Assembly: GCF_022965805.1 (NCBI RefSeq)
Contig: NC_133108.1
Location: forward strand, 24,333,545 to 24,397,544
Length of the DNA: 64,000 nt
Direction: 5' to 3'
Source of the DNA: Primulina eburnea
Lineage: Eukaryota; Streptophyta; Magnoliopsida; Lamiales; Gesneriaceae
The position numbers were made by a program, and so were the translations under genes. Position 1 is the stretch's first letter. Each line of letters begins with the position of its first letter. Under the pieces are notes generated by a model that saw only the letters and a program-made list of their open reading frames with translations, did not search any database and was not told the origin of the DNA. Positions 32,496-45,800 of the stretch are shown in pieces.

Positions 32496-35139
32496 TGAAA
32501 CATCTATTAATTTCAAAATGCGGAATTTTTTTTAAAGCTCGCATTTTTTAAAATAAACCTTTAATTTAATTTGCATGCATGCAACTCCCTTGAAAAGAAA
32601 ATTCCATTTAAAAATAACGCCCGTAAACATTCGACAGATAAAAATTTTGCAGTAAAAATAATGCCAACATGTCCCAAAATTATGCATAATTAAAATAAAA
32701 CAGATAAAATTCCAAATATCAACATCATAACGTAAAATGTATAAAATCACTCATGTTTTCTCAAAGCTCAAGAAAACGTAATGTGAGGAAAAGTGTGGTT
32801 CTCGGGTCGTGCACGCACATCCGGCCCTGCCTACTCAGAGTTCGGCGCCTCCAGTCTCCTCAGATAAATGCTCACCTGTATCAAACACACTAGTGAGTCT
32901 AAAGACTCAACACACCTGCACCGTTAATAGCAAATACATATACATTGCACACAGCATTGAAAAATACCGTAATCAACATACATTTCATGAACTTAAAAAA
33001 AACATGAACGTAAATGTGTCGTGTAAAATCATAATGTCTCAAAACATGTCCCATCATATTATCATATAGGTATAAATTTTCTTTTAATTCAATTCAGTTC
33101 ATTACTGTGACTTTCGTATCGGCTCTATCATAGCATCTCTATTCGATGGATCCATAAATCGTGGTACCCGGCGGCAGGGACATTAGTGACATCATTACCC
33201 GTCCACTGAGCCATGGCTTCAGCTCAAAATATCTTATATAATCGTGTTAGTCACAACCAATTCTCATCCTTCAAGATGTGTCATCATATTCATCGCTTAA
33301 AAAAATATGCATATACGTAAATTTTCTTCAAAAACAAGCATGCACCGTAATTTATATAATTACATAAAAAAATAATAAACGTGATGCATAAAAATTTAAA
33401 AAAATAATAAATTTGTGCTCAGGACGCTTTCAGGAACAAAAACTCACCCTTGACGCAAAATGACCATTTTGCCCCTGGACACCTGAAATGACCATTTTAC
33501 CCATGAACCTCAAAATTTCGACCCGAAGCTTACCGAACTCCTTAAAACATCCCAAAACATATTTATAAGCATTATTAGACGTAAACTACATTCCGTTACA
33601 AAACTTAACATATTCGTTTTAAAACTTGGACCGAGGTCCCAGTTTTAATCTGAATCCACCCGAATCTTAATCAAATTTTTCCCAACTCAAGTCGCATTTT
33701 AAATCTACTAGAACAACCCTAAAATTAATTTTTCCAGACCCCTTATGACCTCCAAATTAAAACCGACAACCACTGGATTCCTCAACAAGTGACAAGCACG
33801 AACCCTAATGCACCCAATGCTTCATAATTCGATCATAGCTTGCACCTAACGGGACCAGTCACCCATCAACCCCTCCTAGATCACCTTAACACCATCTTGG
33901 ACATATAAGAATCACTACTCCAACCCCATACAAGCCAAGACTCTCCATCGATCACTAGTCTCCAAGGAAACTACAACCCGCGGCTAATCCTCCTAGGCCA
34001 CGATCGATCGGCTTCAGGGGTGGCTCCAGCAGTGTTGGAGCCATCCTCAGCCATGACTCAGACCCCACATGGTCTGGTCTAAGCCTTGGAATGGCCCTTG
34101 CACCACCAGCCCCAACCCCGCGCACGCTAGGTTCCCCAAAACTCTAGCCGCCTTGGTCTCCCTTCTCGACCCTCACCCTAAACTTGCCCTCCATCGATTC
34201 CAGCTTAGTGACAACATCACTCTCGACCCTAACACCCTTCAGCAACACCAATCGACAGCCTCTTCCAGCAACATCAAGAAAAACGTGAGTAACTAACGAA
34301 AAGGTGCGATAGTTTACACAAAACCAACACCAAGACACAAACATGCATAGATCGAAAGTTTTACATGCTTTCACACAAACTTTACGCATAATATCAGCGG
34401 GTATGATGCACAAGATGAGAACATGCACGCCTTGATGCTTTAAGCTGGAAAACCTTGAATGATTGTGTGTCGGGGAGGCACCGGAAGAGCGGTAAAGAGT
34501 TTTATTGCAAGAAAAATGCTTGGACGATGGACGCTTGGTGTTGGCTGCTGAAAGACGATTGAAAATTCTGAGTGGAGGGTGTGGGCGGCTGATGTGATTA
34601 GGTTTTGGATTAGGGATGCTTAGGGTAGTAATTAAATAACAATCATACTACTAATGGGCCCTAAGTTGGTATTCGAAAAGGATTAAAATGATTTGGAGTC
34701 CATGAAGCAAAAAAAAGAAAATCCCATCAATCCCAAACACAGGGCCGAAAAATATTTTGTTTAGGTAAGTTTTTGAAAGTATCGATCGAACCTTCAAAAA
34801 GTCACCCGTTTCGATAAAATTTGCGTACCAAATAAAAATAAAATCCTGCGTAAGCCCATTTTTTGAAAAATACACTTAAAACACTTCATAATGATTAATA
34901 AAAATTAAACATGTATTTAAAATAATTTTCTTGATATTTCCCATGTCTATGTCCCTCGTTCGAGCGCGAAATGCAACTTAAAAAAATCCTAATGCATGAA
35001 CTTTTAAAATATCACGAAATAAACCCTATCATGCAATAAATATGCATAAAATGAATAAAAATAATTAAATACATAATTAAATAAAACTCTAGATTGCATG
35101 CATTCAGGTTACGTAAATGTAAATTTCCCGAACCTTACA
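32496..35139 (-). repeat. Element C complete LTR (3' LTR of unit 1, 5' LTR of unit 2)
   Basis: 2644 bp. On the minus strand it begins TGTAAGGTTCGGG after a polypurine tract and ends AGATGTTTCA before a PBS. It therefore acts as 3' LTR for the pol at 35140-36086 and as 5' LTR for the gag at 31379-32263. It differs from the LTR at 60902-62678 by about 6 percent in a 200-bp sample. It lacks the GC-rich palindrome cassettes of A, B, O and D. Confidence 0.9.
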
Positions 35140-35152
35140 ATCTCCCCCCTTA
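35140..35152 (-). promoter_or_regulatory. Polypurine tract of element C
   Basis: The minus strand reads TAAGGGGGGAGAT up to the LTR start. Confidence 0.85.
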
Positions 35153-35157
35153 AATAA

Positions 35158-35175
35158 AATTTCGTCATCGAAATT
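35158..35175 (-). promoter_or_regulatory. Conserved hairpin before the polypurine tract, element C
   Basis: The minus strand reads AATTTCGATGACGAAATT, a perfect 7-bp stem with an ATGA loop. The outer pair is A-T where A and B have G-C, another paired change. It overlaps the end of the pol region. Confidence 0.73.
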
Positions 35176-36086
35176 AAAATATACCGAATAACTTCGGGTA
35201 GCGACTCATCATCTCGGTCTCCGTCACCCATGTGGCTTCTTCCTCTAAGTGATTCAGCCACTTGACTTTGACCATGCGGATCACCTTGTTCCGGATCCTC
35301 TTCTCCTTCCGGTCCAGTATCTGAGTGGGTTTCTCCTCGAATGACAGTTGCGGTGTCAGCTGAAGTGGCTCATAGTTCAGCACATGCGAAGGATTCGACA
35401 TGTAATTCCGTAGCATAGAGACGTGGAACAGATTATGAACTCCCGCCAGATTCGGCGCTAATGCAACTCTGTATGCGAGTGTCCCGACTCTCTCTAGGAT
35501 CTCGAATGGTCAGATGAATATAGGGCTGAGCTTGACCTTCTTCCCGAACCTCATCACACCTTCATTAGTGCGACCTTCACACAAACATGATCCCTTACTG
35601 CAAACTCAAGATCTCGCCGCCTCTGATCTGCATAACTCTTCTGATAACTCTGAGCGGTCTGCATTTTGTCTCGAATCCTAACCCCTAACTCTGTTGTCGG
35701 TCTGACAATATCCGGACCCAACTCTGCTCGCTATCCTACCTCATCCCAATAAACTGGCGACCTATATCTCCTCCCATACAGTGCCTCGTATGGAGCCAAT
35801 ACCGATCGATTCCTGATAATTGTTGTTGTATGTGAACTCTACAAGAGGTAACTTCGGCTCACAGCTGCCTTCGAAGTCGATCATGCAAGCTCGGAGTAGG
35901 TCCTCCAAAATCTGAATAACCCTCTCTGACTATCCGTCTTTTTGAGGATGGAAAGGAATACTGAACATTAACTTAGTACCCAATGCCTGGTGAAGATTCT
36001 TCTAGAACGTAGACATGAACCTCGGATCCCTATCTGACACAATGCACACTGGAATCCTGTGCAGTCTGACTATCTCTATGATGTAC
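35176..36086 (-). pseudogene. Element C integrase end and chromodomain-like tail
   Basis: The last part of C's pol, separated from the rest (55316 onward) by element D. An open piece at 35174-35416 encodes MLRNYMSNPSHVLNYEP..., EEKPTQILDRKEKRIRNK and VKVKWLNHLEEEATWVTE, a chromodomain-like end. Upstream, in several frames with stops, are the integrase core remnants: the SDRDPRF motif near 36020-36040, a SERVIQILEDLLRAC-like segment near 35890-35930, and the GPDIVRPTTE segment near 35690. Several stops and shifts mean it is not functional. Confidence 0.87.
36082..36086. repeat. Target site duplication of element D, left copy (TGTAC)
   Basis: TGTAC before TGTGGGGACC, repeated at 55311-55315 after the other LTR of D. 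C's integrase coding region is contiguous across the two copies. Confidence 0.93.
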
Positions 36087-37911
36087 TGTGGGGACCTGGA
36101 TTCTAATACATTTTTTAATCGTTAATAATATCAAATGTAACAACTAAGTAATGTGGGACATAATTTATTTTTAAAATGCAAGTGAGGAAACATAATGTAA
36201 TCCATCTGATATACATAATAAAAGTAAACGTACAAGTCTTGTACTGGATACAATAACATCAAACTAAGGTTCAACTACTATATAACAAGTATTGAATCAT
36301 ATTCTACTTCTGATCCGGATATCAACGCTAACGTGTCCTCTCTCATCCTCTTCTTGACCCTGATCCTGTCCCACCTATTGTCATGCACACATAAAAACAC
36401 GACAACAGCCGGATAACTTCGGTGAGAATATAATCCCAGTATAAACAATGAATAAATGCAATCATATAAAAACATATATAAAAGCATAAAAAGTCATCAA
36501 TAACATGTATCAAGTCTGAAAACATGAATTGATATAAAACTATAAATAAACTCGTGACTCGTCATCTCCGACTCGACTCATCTCTAATCTCGGGATCCTA
36601 GTTTCTAGACATTGTCTCATATATAGAATCTCAGCGATAGGAGTCGATCTGCTCCTAAGTAAACATCGATATAAACCAAACATCTAGTGTCTTGGCATAT
36701 CCGCCAATGACTTGGCATATCCTGCCGACTTGGCATGTCCTGCCAATAACTAGGCATCTCCACCCATGACTCAATACACGCTTTGCTATAACTAAATAGA
36801 CAAAGCATATCAATATCATGAATTGCAAACATCAATGCAATAATTAAAGTATGTGGTTTTTGGGAAACTCGAGTCCAATCTGACTCAAGTCGATCTACCG
36901 GTTAACATTTGATTTATACCTTTCTTTCGGTTGATCTGACTCTGTCGAAGTCTCGGATTCAAATCCATTCAATACTCGATCTGGCAATGAAAATATCTAG
37001 GAGTAAAATATCAATACACTGCTCAAATCAATACTGGATATAATCAGAACTAAATCAAATTCTGTTTCAGCGGCATAACGATTCAATCTCAATATACCCA
37101 GCAATACAAATCAATACATATCGATTCCTGCAACTCACAATCGATAACAACACAAATCTGATATCAAATCTTAGTCAAATCCATTCTGAAAATCATAACA
37201 ATTTCATATGGTATCCGTTCTTCAATCCGGTTTCGATTATACGATTTCTAACATGTCAAGAACATCATATATGAATCATATCCGATTCTGGCAATACCAT
37301 AATTTCAAAACATAAAAAAACGTAGTAAAAATTACGTCCGTATGAAGCTCTCCTTGATAGAAGCTTGGTACTGAAGTCAGATTGAAATTCGAACGGACAG
37401 ATTTTGCGTAACGTTCAATTCTAAATCAAGAACTTAGCTTTTCCCTTGAAATTTCTCTTGATTCTCTCTCTGAAGTTTGAAGGAAATGAAAACAAATTCT
37501 ATATATATCAATGCATGTGAAGTCTAGGTGGCTTTCTCCTTGTGCTGCACATCTCACGCAAAGGCGCGACCCTCCTCAGCGCATATGCGCGAGACCTACT
37601 TGTCTCAACATTTTCATTCTCGGCAACTCGAGCATATGCGCGCCCTTATTTCCGCTCATATGCGCGAGGTTCTCTGGACATGGTATTTGTCAATACACCT
37701 CCTTGCGCATATGCGCGCCCTGTATCGCGCATAAGCGCGAGGTCCTCAGCCTGCCTCGCGCATACTGATGCGTATATGCGCGAGGGGTACTGTCCTCACA
37801 CATTGAATCTTCTCATACAACTCAAATCAAGTCTCAGAGTGATCCTTCTAATCACATCAAATCAGAAATCAATAATCGCCAATTAACAGAAAATAAATCT
37901 CGGGCATTAAA
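36087..37911 (-). repeat. Element D 3' LTR
   Basis: 1825 bp. The minus strand starts TTTAATGCCC (the expected TG has become TT) and ends GGTCCCCACA. Palindrome cassette 37553-37785; TATATATAG on the minus strand near 37500-37508. Confidence 0.9.
37553..37785 (-). repeat. CGCATATGCG palindrome cassette, element D 3' LTR
   Basis: Decayed copies of the TCGCGCATATGCGCGA box (for instance 37579-37592 and around 37760-37784). The minus-strand TATA box lies about 45 bases downstream. Confidence 0.83.
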
Positions 37912-37925
37912 TTTCTCTCCTCTAA
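37912..37925 (-). promoter_or_regulatory. Polypurine tract of element D
   Basis: The minus strand reads TTAGAGGAGAGAAA, less pure than in the other elements. Confidence 0.75.
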
Positions 37926-37930
37926 GATAC

Positions 37931-37948
37931 GATTTCGTCCCCGAAATC
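37931..37948 (-). promoter_or_regulatory. Conserved hairpin before the polypurine tract, element D
   Basis: The minus strand reads GATTTCGGGGACGAAATC: stem unchanged, loop GGGA instead of AGGA. Confidence 0.75.
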
Positions 37949-40900
37949 ATAGGTAATCAAATCATATCAATAAGAAGGTATAACAAAAGCTGAATAGAAA
38001 ACTCACATCAATGAAACAACTCTGGGAATCTCTTCCTCATATCAGACTCAGTCTCCCAGGTAGCTTCTTCAATGCCATGACGACTCCATTGAATCTTCAC
38101 GAGTGGAATAGTCTTCTTTTTTAGCTGTTTTTCCTTCCGATCGAGAATCTGAATCGGCTCTTCGAAATAGCTCAATGGCGCGTCAAGTTCGGCCTCTTCT
38201 GGCTGAATAATATGTTAAGCATCTGGCATGTACTTTCGCAATAATGATACATGAACGACATCATGTATCCCAGATATTGAAGGCGGTAAAGCGAGTCGAT
38301 AGGCACGATATCCTATCTTCTCGAGAATCTCATATGTCCCAATATATCGTGTTGACAACTTCCCTTCCTTGCCAAATCTTACAACTCCTCGGAAAGGTGA
38401 AATCTTCAAAAATACTCGGTCTCCTACCTCAGATATCAACGGTCTACGTTGAACATTGACATATTTAGCCTGTCTATCTTGAGCTGCCTTCATTCCTTTC
38501 TGAATTAACTTCACTTTTTCAGTCATATCTCTGATCATATGAGGTCCAGTCTCAGGAACCTCAGAAATATCATCCCAATAAAGAGGGGATCTGCATTCAT
38601 TACCATACAAAGCCTCAAAGAGATCCATCTCAATACTCGTTTGATAGCTGTTGTTGTACGAAAACTCACAAAGTGGCAACGAATCCTGTCAACTAGTGCT
38701 AAAATCAAGCATTATCGCTCTAAGCATCCAGTGTCTGGATAGTACGCTCTGACTGTCCGTCGGTCTGTGGATGATATGCGGTACTCAGATGTAACTTAGT
38801 ACCTAGAGCCTGCTGTAAACTCTGCCAAAAGTGCGAAGTAAACCGATGATCATGTTCTGAAACAATCGACTTCGGCACTCCATGCAATCTGACAACCTGT
38901 CAGACATAAATATCTGCCATCTGGTCATGTCGATACGTCATCTTGTAGAATAAAACATGCTGATTTGGTCAATCTGTCAATCACGATCCAAATCGCATAG
39001 CAACCTCGGGAGGATCTCGGTACCTTCGTCACAAAATCCATGGAAATGTGATCCCATTTCCATTCAGGAATAGATAAACTCTGTAACAAACCTCCTGGTC
39101 TCTTTCTCTCGGCTTTTACCTGTTGGCAATTTAGACATCTGGATACAAACTCAGCAATATCAGCTTTCATCTGTTTCCACCAGAACTGTCTTTTCAAATC
39201 ATTATACATCTTTCTGCCACCAGGATGAATACTAAATCGACTAATGTGCACTTCTGACAATATCTGTCGTTTCAAATCTGAAACATTTGGCACAACAATA
39301 CGATTATTCACATATAAAACACTATCACGAACCTGATATTCTGATCGATGCCATGCTCTGACCATCGATATCGAGTTCTGCACATTCTGATCAACTTTCT
39401 GAGCCGCTTTAATTCTCAAAATCAGCTCTGGTTCGACTTGCACCGTATAGAGTCTCATCGGTCTATAATCAGTCTCAAATATCAATCCAGACAAACAGTA
39501 ATCTTCTATCAAGTTGAAACACCTATATTTGATAAGGACAAAGAACATACCTTTTGACTCAGTGTATCAGCTGCTGCATTTGATTTTCCCGTATAGTACT
39601 TGATTTCATAATAAAATATTTCAATAAATCAAGCCATCTTCGCTGCCTCATATTCAACTCTGATTGTGAAAACAGATATTTCAGGCTTTTATGATCAGAA
39701 TAAATCTCAAAGTTCTCACCGTAAAGATAATGTCGCCATATCTTTAGTGCAAAGACGATGGCTGTCAATTCAAGATCATGAATAGGGTAGCGAGTCTCAT
39801 GCGGCTTCAACTGTCTCGAAGCATAAGCAATAACCTGTCCTCGCTGCATCAGAACACAACCCAATCCTCTATGAGAAGCATCACAATAAACGACAAAATC
39901 ACCAGTACCTAACGGAATAGTCAAGATCGGAGCACTGGTCAGTCTCTTCTTCAACTCAAGAAACCTGGACTCACAGTCTTCTGACCAAACAAATGGTACA
40001 TTCTTTTGAGTCAACTGCGTGATAGGTTTAGCAATGCTCGAGAAATATTTAATAAATTGACGGTAATCTCCTGCCAAACCCATAAAACTGCGAATCTTTG
40101 TTACCGATGTCGGTCTCGGCCAAGAAATCACGGCCTCAACCTTGCTGGGATCAACTGATATACCATCTCCGGATATAATATGACCCAAAAATACAACCTG
40201 TCTCAACCAGAATTCACATTTCGACCGTTTTGCATACAATTTCTCAGCCCTAAAAATTCGCAACACAGTTCTCAGATGCTCAGCATGCTCAATCATATTC
40301 TTTGAATAAATCAAAATATCATCAATGAAAATAATCAAAAAATCATCGAGATATTTCTGAAATATACGGTTCATCAGACCCATATATATAGCTGGAGCAT
40401 TCGTCAAACCAAAAAGAATGACAATAAACTCATAATGTCCATACCTGGTTCTGAACACTGTCTTCGGTATATCAGAATCTCTGACTCTCAGTTGATGATA
40501 TCCAGATCTCAAATCGATCTTGGAATAGACAGAAAAACCCTGCAACTGATCAAATAAATCATTTATACGAGACAAGTGGTATTTATTCTTTACCGTCGCC
40601 TTGTTCAGTTGCCGGTAGTCAATGCAAAGTTTCATTGAACCGTCTTTCTTTCGAACAAACAGTACTGGAGCACCCCAAGGAGAAACACTCGGCCTGATAT
40701 ATCCCTTGACCAGTAAATCTTCCAATTGTTCTTCCAACTCTTTCAATTCTATTAGCCATTCGGTACGGAGCTCTAGAAATCGGAACTGTACCTGGCACCA
40801 ATTCAATGCTGAAGTCGATCTCTTGAATCGGAGGCAAACCCGGAATTTCATCTGGGAAGACATCAGCAAACTCACAAACCACTAGCAAATCAGCCAATGA

Positions 40901-41823
40901 TTGAATCGATTTCAGTAAATCAACTGAATAGACAAGGAATCCCTCCGCTCTTTTCTGTAACAATCGAGTCATAGACAACACAGATATCAAAGGAATTCTA
41001 GATCTAGAACCTTTACCATAGAATTTCCATTCATCAGCCATATCAGGTCTGAATGTCACAATATTCTGGAAACAGTCTACGGTATCTCTGTACTTGGTCA
41101 ACATATCGTTACCGATAATACAGTCAAAATCAGACAATCCAAGTACATTGCAGTCTAACTCAATCTCATGCCCGTCATACTATAGCATACAATGTTTCAC
41201 AGAAATCACTGATATCAAACCTGTCCCCAAAGGAGAAGATACAGACACTACAGCAGATAAAGACTCAATAGGCAATGCATGACTCAATGCAAATCGTTCA
41301 GAGATAAACGTATGGGAAGCAACTGTATCTATCAATACATAAGTAGGTTAACCACATAAAGAACAGTTACCTGCAACAATATCATTTGGTGCTTCTTGGG
41401 CCTGCTCCTCTGTCAAAGAAAGTACTCTGGCCTGCTGGCTAGGAGGCTGGCTAACTGTCTGGCTACCTCCTGGCCTCTGCTGTGACGGAGTAGTAGTGGT
41501 GGCGGCTGGAAATAATGAACAGAAGATGATCGTCTATCTCTCTGAGCCACTGATCCAGATGACTCTGCTCCCTGGGATCCCTGTGAACCTCTCTATGGAC
41601 AAACTCTGGCAAAATGTCCCTGCAGTCTACAGATACGGCAGCTACCAATCACTCCTTGGCATTGCTCGGTCGGATGTCTCCCTCCGCAAGTTCTGCAATA
41701 AGCCCCGGTATAATTCTTGCTCAGTCTGGAACCACTGGAGCAACAAGAACTTCTACCAGACTTCTTAAAATATTTTCCTCTGGCTTTCAGAAAATCTTTC
41801 TTTCCACCACTGCTGCTGCCACT
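37949..41823 (-). pseudogene. Element D nucleocapsid, protease, RT, RNase H, integrase (many frameshifts)
   Basis: Minus-strand pol in several open pieces. The protease near 41320 reads DTVASHTF, so the catalytic Gly is lost. Piece 40619-41137 is the linker and RT start, shifted near 40750. Piece 39559-40875 is RT ([20 protein letters not shown] intact near 40320) and RNase H ([17 protein letters not shown]). A shift near 39610 follows. Piece 38925-39548 is the integrase zinc finger and first catalytic Asp region. Near 38860 the second catalytic motif reads SEHDHRF instead of SDRDPRF, so the Asp is Glu. Piece 38215-38679 is the integrase end, and the chromodomain-like tail lies in broken frames to about 37985. 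Counterpart of element A pol. Confidence 0.9.
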
Positions 41824-42480
41824 CTAAAATCTGGGAGGTTGTTGCTGTGCTCTCGGTGCTGGAGGAACATAGGAAGATCCTTGTCTCATCATACCCGCTT
41901 CTGCTCTTTTGGCATTGTTCAGGGCATCGGCAAAATTATTCGGTCGCCTTGTGTTCACCAATGTAAATATCTCGGGATTCAGCCCATTGATGAACTGATC
42001 AGCAATAGCTTCATCATTCTCAGCCACGTGTGGAGCAAATCTCAGCAAAGTAGAGAACTTGGCCACATATTCTTCAATGTTCAACTGACCCTGTCTCAAA
42101 ATAGCGAACTCTGCCCCCTTGTCCTTTCTGTACGACACTGGGAAAAATCTCTGATAGAATTCAGTCTTAAAAATATTCCAAGTGATATTCGTACCTCGAT
42201 GCTCCAAGGCTCTTTTCGTCGTGATCCACCAATTTTTTGCAACATCATGCAATTGGTGCCCAATCAATCGGACTCTGCACACATCAATGTAATCCAAGGA
42301 ATCAAATATCATCTCAATGTCATCTAGCCAACACTCACAGTCAACTGAAGTCCCAGTACCCTTCAGATTCGACGGTTTGAACGACATAAACCTCTTCAGT
42401 AACGTTTCCATCGGAGTTGCTGTCACATCTAACGGATTAGCAGAAGTACTGCCCTGTTCTGGGACTCTTCGAGGAGGCAT
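41824..42480 (-). pseudogene. Element D gag (capsid part)
   Basis: Minus-strand ORF of 218 codons from ATG 42480 (MPPRRVPEQGSTSANPLDV), very like element A gag: WLDDIEMIFDSLDY, NWWITTKRALEH, FKTEFYQRFFPVSYR, FINGLNPEIFTLV. It ends at a stop after QQPPRF; the Ser/Gly linker and CCHC region continue downstream in broken frames to about 41500. Capsid function is as for other gags. The early stop would give a capsid without RNA-binding knuckles. Confidence 0.88.
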
Positions 42481-42716
42481 ATCTGATTACCAAAAGGGTT
42501 AGCAACCAAATACAACAAACCTGTTTCAGTCCTCCTCTGATCATGCTGATCAAGAATTGGTTCTGATTCATTCTCAATAATACACGTTACCAATCAAATC
42601 AGATAAACATGTAAACATGCATTTCAAAGCAGTAACGCATGCTAGCAATCAAAAGCAAGGAAGAAAACTCATTCTACCCTGCTCACTAGCTCCTATCTCA
42701 GTCTAAGAAACCTAAT
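42481..42716 (-). other. Untranslated leader of element D
   Basis: About 235 bases between PBS and gag, alike in length and partly in sequence to the leader of A (2978-3220). No further feature seen. Confidence 0.6.
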
Positions 42717-42728
42717 ACTCTGATACCA
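42717..42728 (-). promoter_or_regulatory. Primer binding site of element D (one mismatch)
   Basis: The minus strand reads TGGTATCAGAGT, five bases after the LTR end as in A. Confidence 0.87.
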
Positions 42729-42733
42729 CCTGC

Positions 42734-42846
42734 TGTGGGGACCCGGATGCTAATTCATTTCTTAATCGTCAATAATATAAAATGTAACAATTAAGTAATG
42801 TGGGACATAATTTTTTTTTAGAATACTACATAACAAAAGTAAATGT
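42734..42846 (-). repeat. Element D 5' LTR, 3' end fragment (split by E)
   Basis: The minus strand ends GGTCCCCACA; 113 bases that match the left end of 36087-37911. It is cut by E at AATGT (42842-42846) and continues at 53631. Confidence 0.92.
42842..42846. repeat. Target site duplication of element E, left copy (AATGT)
   Basis: Repeated at 53626-53630. Joining the two flanks restores D LTR sequence. Confidence 0.93.
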
Positions 42847-45800
42847 TGTATAACCTATAAATTAGACTACGTATAAGCCATGCATAATTTTTATCATTTT
42901 AAATTAAATTAATTTTTTTATTATTATTTGCAATTCTTTTCTATAAATTTATTTATTTTATTAAATAGTTTAAGTAATACCTTTTCAGTTAATTAAGTGA
43001 GGTCGGACTGGAGTTGGAGTTTTGAGATAAAATTTAAAATAAAAAAAACATTCCCAGAGTTTATTTTGCTAACTAGTAAGTTAATTTAAGTTAAAAGTAA
43101 GTTTAAGGAATTTTTTTAGTAACTTGAGGTAAGTAGGAAATAAGTTCATTTAGGTTCCATAATTAATGTGTTAATTCACAAAATTATTTAAAGGATAGGT
43201 AAGGCTCTAAAGATTTAAAATGTACTAACTAAATTTCCCCTCCATTTCTATTTTAATTTTTGGCCACACCATAGGTGACTAAGCATTTCTTGGACAACTT
43301 ACCATCTTTGACCATTTCCTTATTATTTCTTACGATGTTAACCCTTGCACTTTTAATCACCATTAATTAATAAATAAATCATTATCCTTGCCTTGTTTTA
43401 GAATGGTAGAATCGGTCATGCCTCCTTAATCCCTCCAAATAATTTTGAATATCAAACCATTTCAAATTCAAAGAGAACAAGACTTGGTCTTGCCATCCCT
43501 ATTATATTGCAAATCCCTTTCCTCACTCCTAGCATTCTCCCCTCTCCATTTTTCGAAACTTTCAGAGTTATTTTGAGAGAAAAATCGTGAGGTACTAGGG
43601 GAATAACAAGAGAGAAAATTGAGTAGAAGCAAGAAAAAGAAGATCACTCCATCTACTCAGCGCCGCGTCTTCGTTTCGTTCGTTTTCTTTTCAAAGTGAA
43701 ACCAAGGCATGTGTATATTCCCCTTGCTCTTCAATCAAGTCATATTAACATTTTTAAATATTATATGATCATCATTTCCATGGCATAACCGAATTTGGAT
43801 ACCAATTTTCAAAGAAAAATCTGCACAGAATTTTCGTTCACCTCTTGTGCTTCACGGGTTTCATTGTTTCAATGGTTTCGGGGTATGGTTCGATTCCAGG
43901 CTTCCAAGGCTGCTCCTAGGCATGTACTAGGACATGTTAGGAACACGTTTGTCCATTGGTTCGAGTCCCATGCAAGCCGAAATCCAGAGATGACAGCAAC
44001 ACCCCCTTAAGTGTCATATTGTGTTCGATTTTTTTTGAGTTACTGTCCAAAGAGGAGAGTTACTGATCTTGGTTGCCCTAGGGGCCTATAGCCATGGTTA
44101 GAACACCTCCCTATCATGTCTAAGACGTGACCAAGTTTCCCTTTTGAGGCTTGGTCCATGGTGAATCGGTTTTCAAATCAAAAGAAACAAGAACAGCCCT
44201 CCCCCCCACCTTCGGCCGTTCTCATTTTACAGCAAGTGTGGTTTCGAGTTTGGTGGTGTGGTGTGAATCTTGGTTGGCCTCTGGCCCATATCCATGGTCC
44301 ATACCATACTTCTTGATGTCTTGATCTTGTCATGGTCAATCAAATTGCCACTGGAACGACACGAGACAACAAGCGAAGCAATACACCTCACGTACGCAAG
44401 GGTGCTCTCGGGTTGGACTTCTCGGCTGGTTTCATGAGTGGTTCGAATTGTGGCTGGCATAGTGCCCTTAGCCATGGTTTAAATCATTCCTTAGGATGTT
44501 TGGGAAGAGGATTTGGTCGGTGGTGCAAGCCCCAATGGCCAGTAGTCTCGAAAACGACGCAAGGAAACGAAGGCGCTGCTGCTGTATTTTGTGGACAGCA
44601 AGTAGTGCTTCAGTTCAGTGGCTCGTTCGAGTTCTTGGTTGGATTTTAGCCTATGGACTTGGACTGGAAAGTGCCTCATCGAGTTAGGAAGGTCATGTTT
44701 TTGGCCGTTCGTGATTCGGATCATTTTAGAGGTCGTACGAGAAATTTTGGTGTGATGTGCCAAATTGACTCTCGAAAGAGCGTTTCATGTTTTGGCCTCC
44801 ATTCACCAAAATTTCGGCCCTTTCCATTTTATGAGCATTATATCATCATTTTAAGTGTATTTTAATCATGACTAAATGATGGTTCGGTGTTGGTTCGGGT
44901 TGGCACGGAGTCATGATTAAATACGAAGTCGTTGGACGAAATTGTCTCGTTTTTTGATTCAATTACAAAGTTTGGTCAAGAAAATCATTTGCATATTTTT
45001 CATGTTAAATTTAGGTCGCAGCAAGGCTGGGAACGATTCAACCCATGTGGTAAAATATACAGGATATTTAATTATGTCATTTAATTATATTACGTGCATA
45101 AAATTATAAATTTTTTTTTTTGAGATTTATGCGATATTGCTTGTGCCCATTTCTCTATCATGGGATTATTGCATCACCCGGTCGTCAGTTACCGGTTCAT
45201 TTCAGTTCAGTTCCACCCAGTATACTGCAGCATTAATCTGATCAGATGATTATTACTTCACCCGGTCGTCAGTTACCGGTCAGTTCAGTTCAGTTCTGTG
45301 CAGGGGCCACTTGCGTAGACCATAATCTCAACAGAAAATTTATGACATGTTATTTTATGACAGGGCTCGATTCAGCAAGCATTTCACTTATGATTTTCAG
45401 TCAGTTATGCACGCATTATAATTGTTCATGATAAGTTATTTTCACGTTATGCCTCATGACATGATATTTTTACTCCCATGCAATTTTATTATATTATTTA
45501 CTCATTATTTACGATATATGCATGCTGAGTCTTTAGACTCACTAGACTTGATTGTTCTAGGTACTGATGAGGTCGGGCCCGAGGGCGGGGACCAGTGAGC
45601 TAGCTTGGGTCGGCAGTAGTGGAACCCGTGGACCTCATTTTCAGCATATATCATTTTTATGCTTAACCATTTTTGTCAATTGTTGGATTACTTTAAACTT
45701 GTTATTTTGCGAACAATAATTTCTTCCGCTGCTATTTTGAACATTAAACTTGATTTATCAGTTTTTTTTTGTGCATGAGGCATCTTAATTATTTTAAAAA

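Noticed and set aside
34069..34296. ORF resembling a small proline-rich protein (also 62409-62630)
   Set aside because: It is within the C LTR and its copies differ by indels that change the frame.
36087..37911. Solo LTR interpretation of the D-family LTR at this place
   Set aside because: A polypurine tract, pol and gag follow on its right in the proper order, and the matching TGTAC lies at 55311-55315, so it belongs to the full element D.
43795..44865. Possible host gene exons (several ORFs, also at 51661-52507)
   Set aside because: Both sets lie at the same place in the two LTRs of E, with different stops and shifts, so they are LTR sequence.
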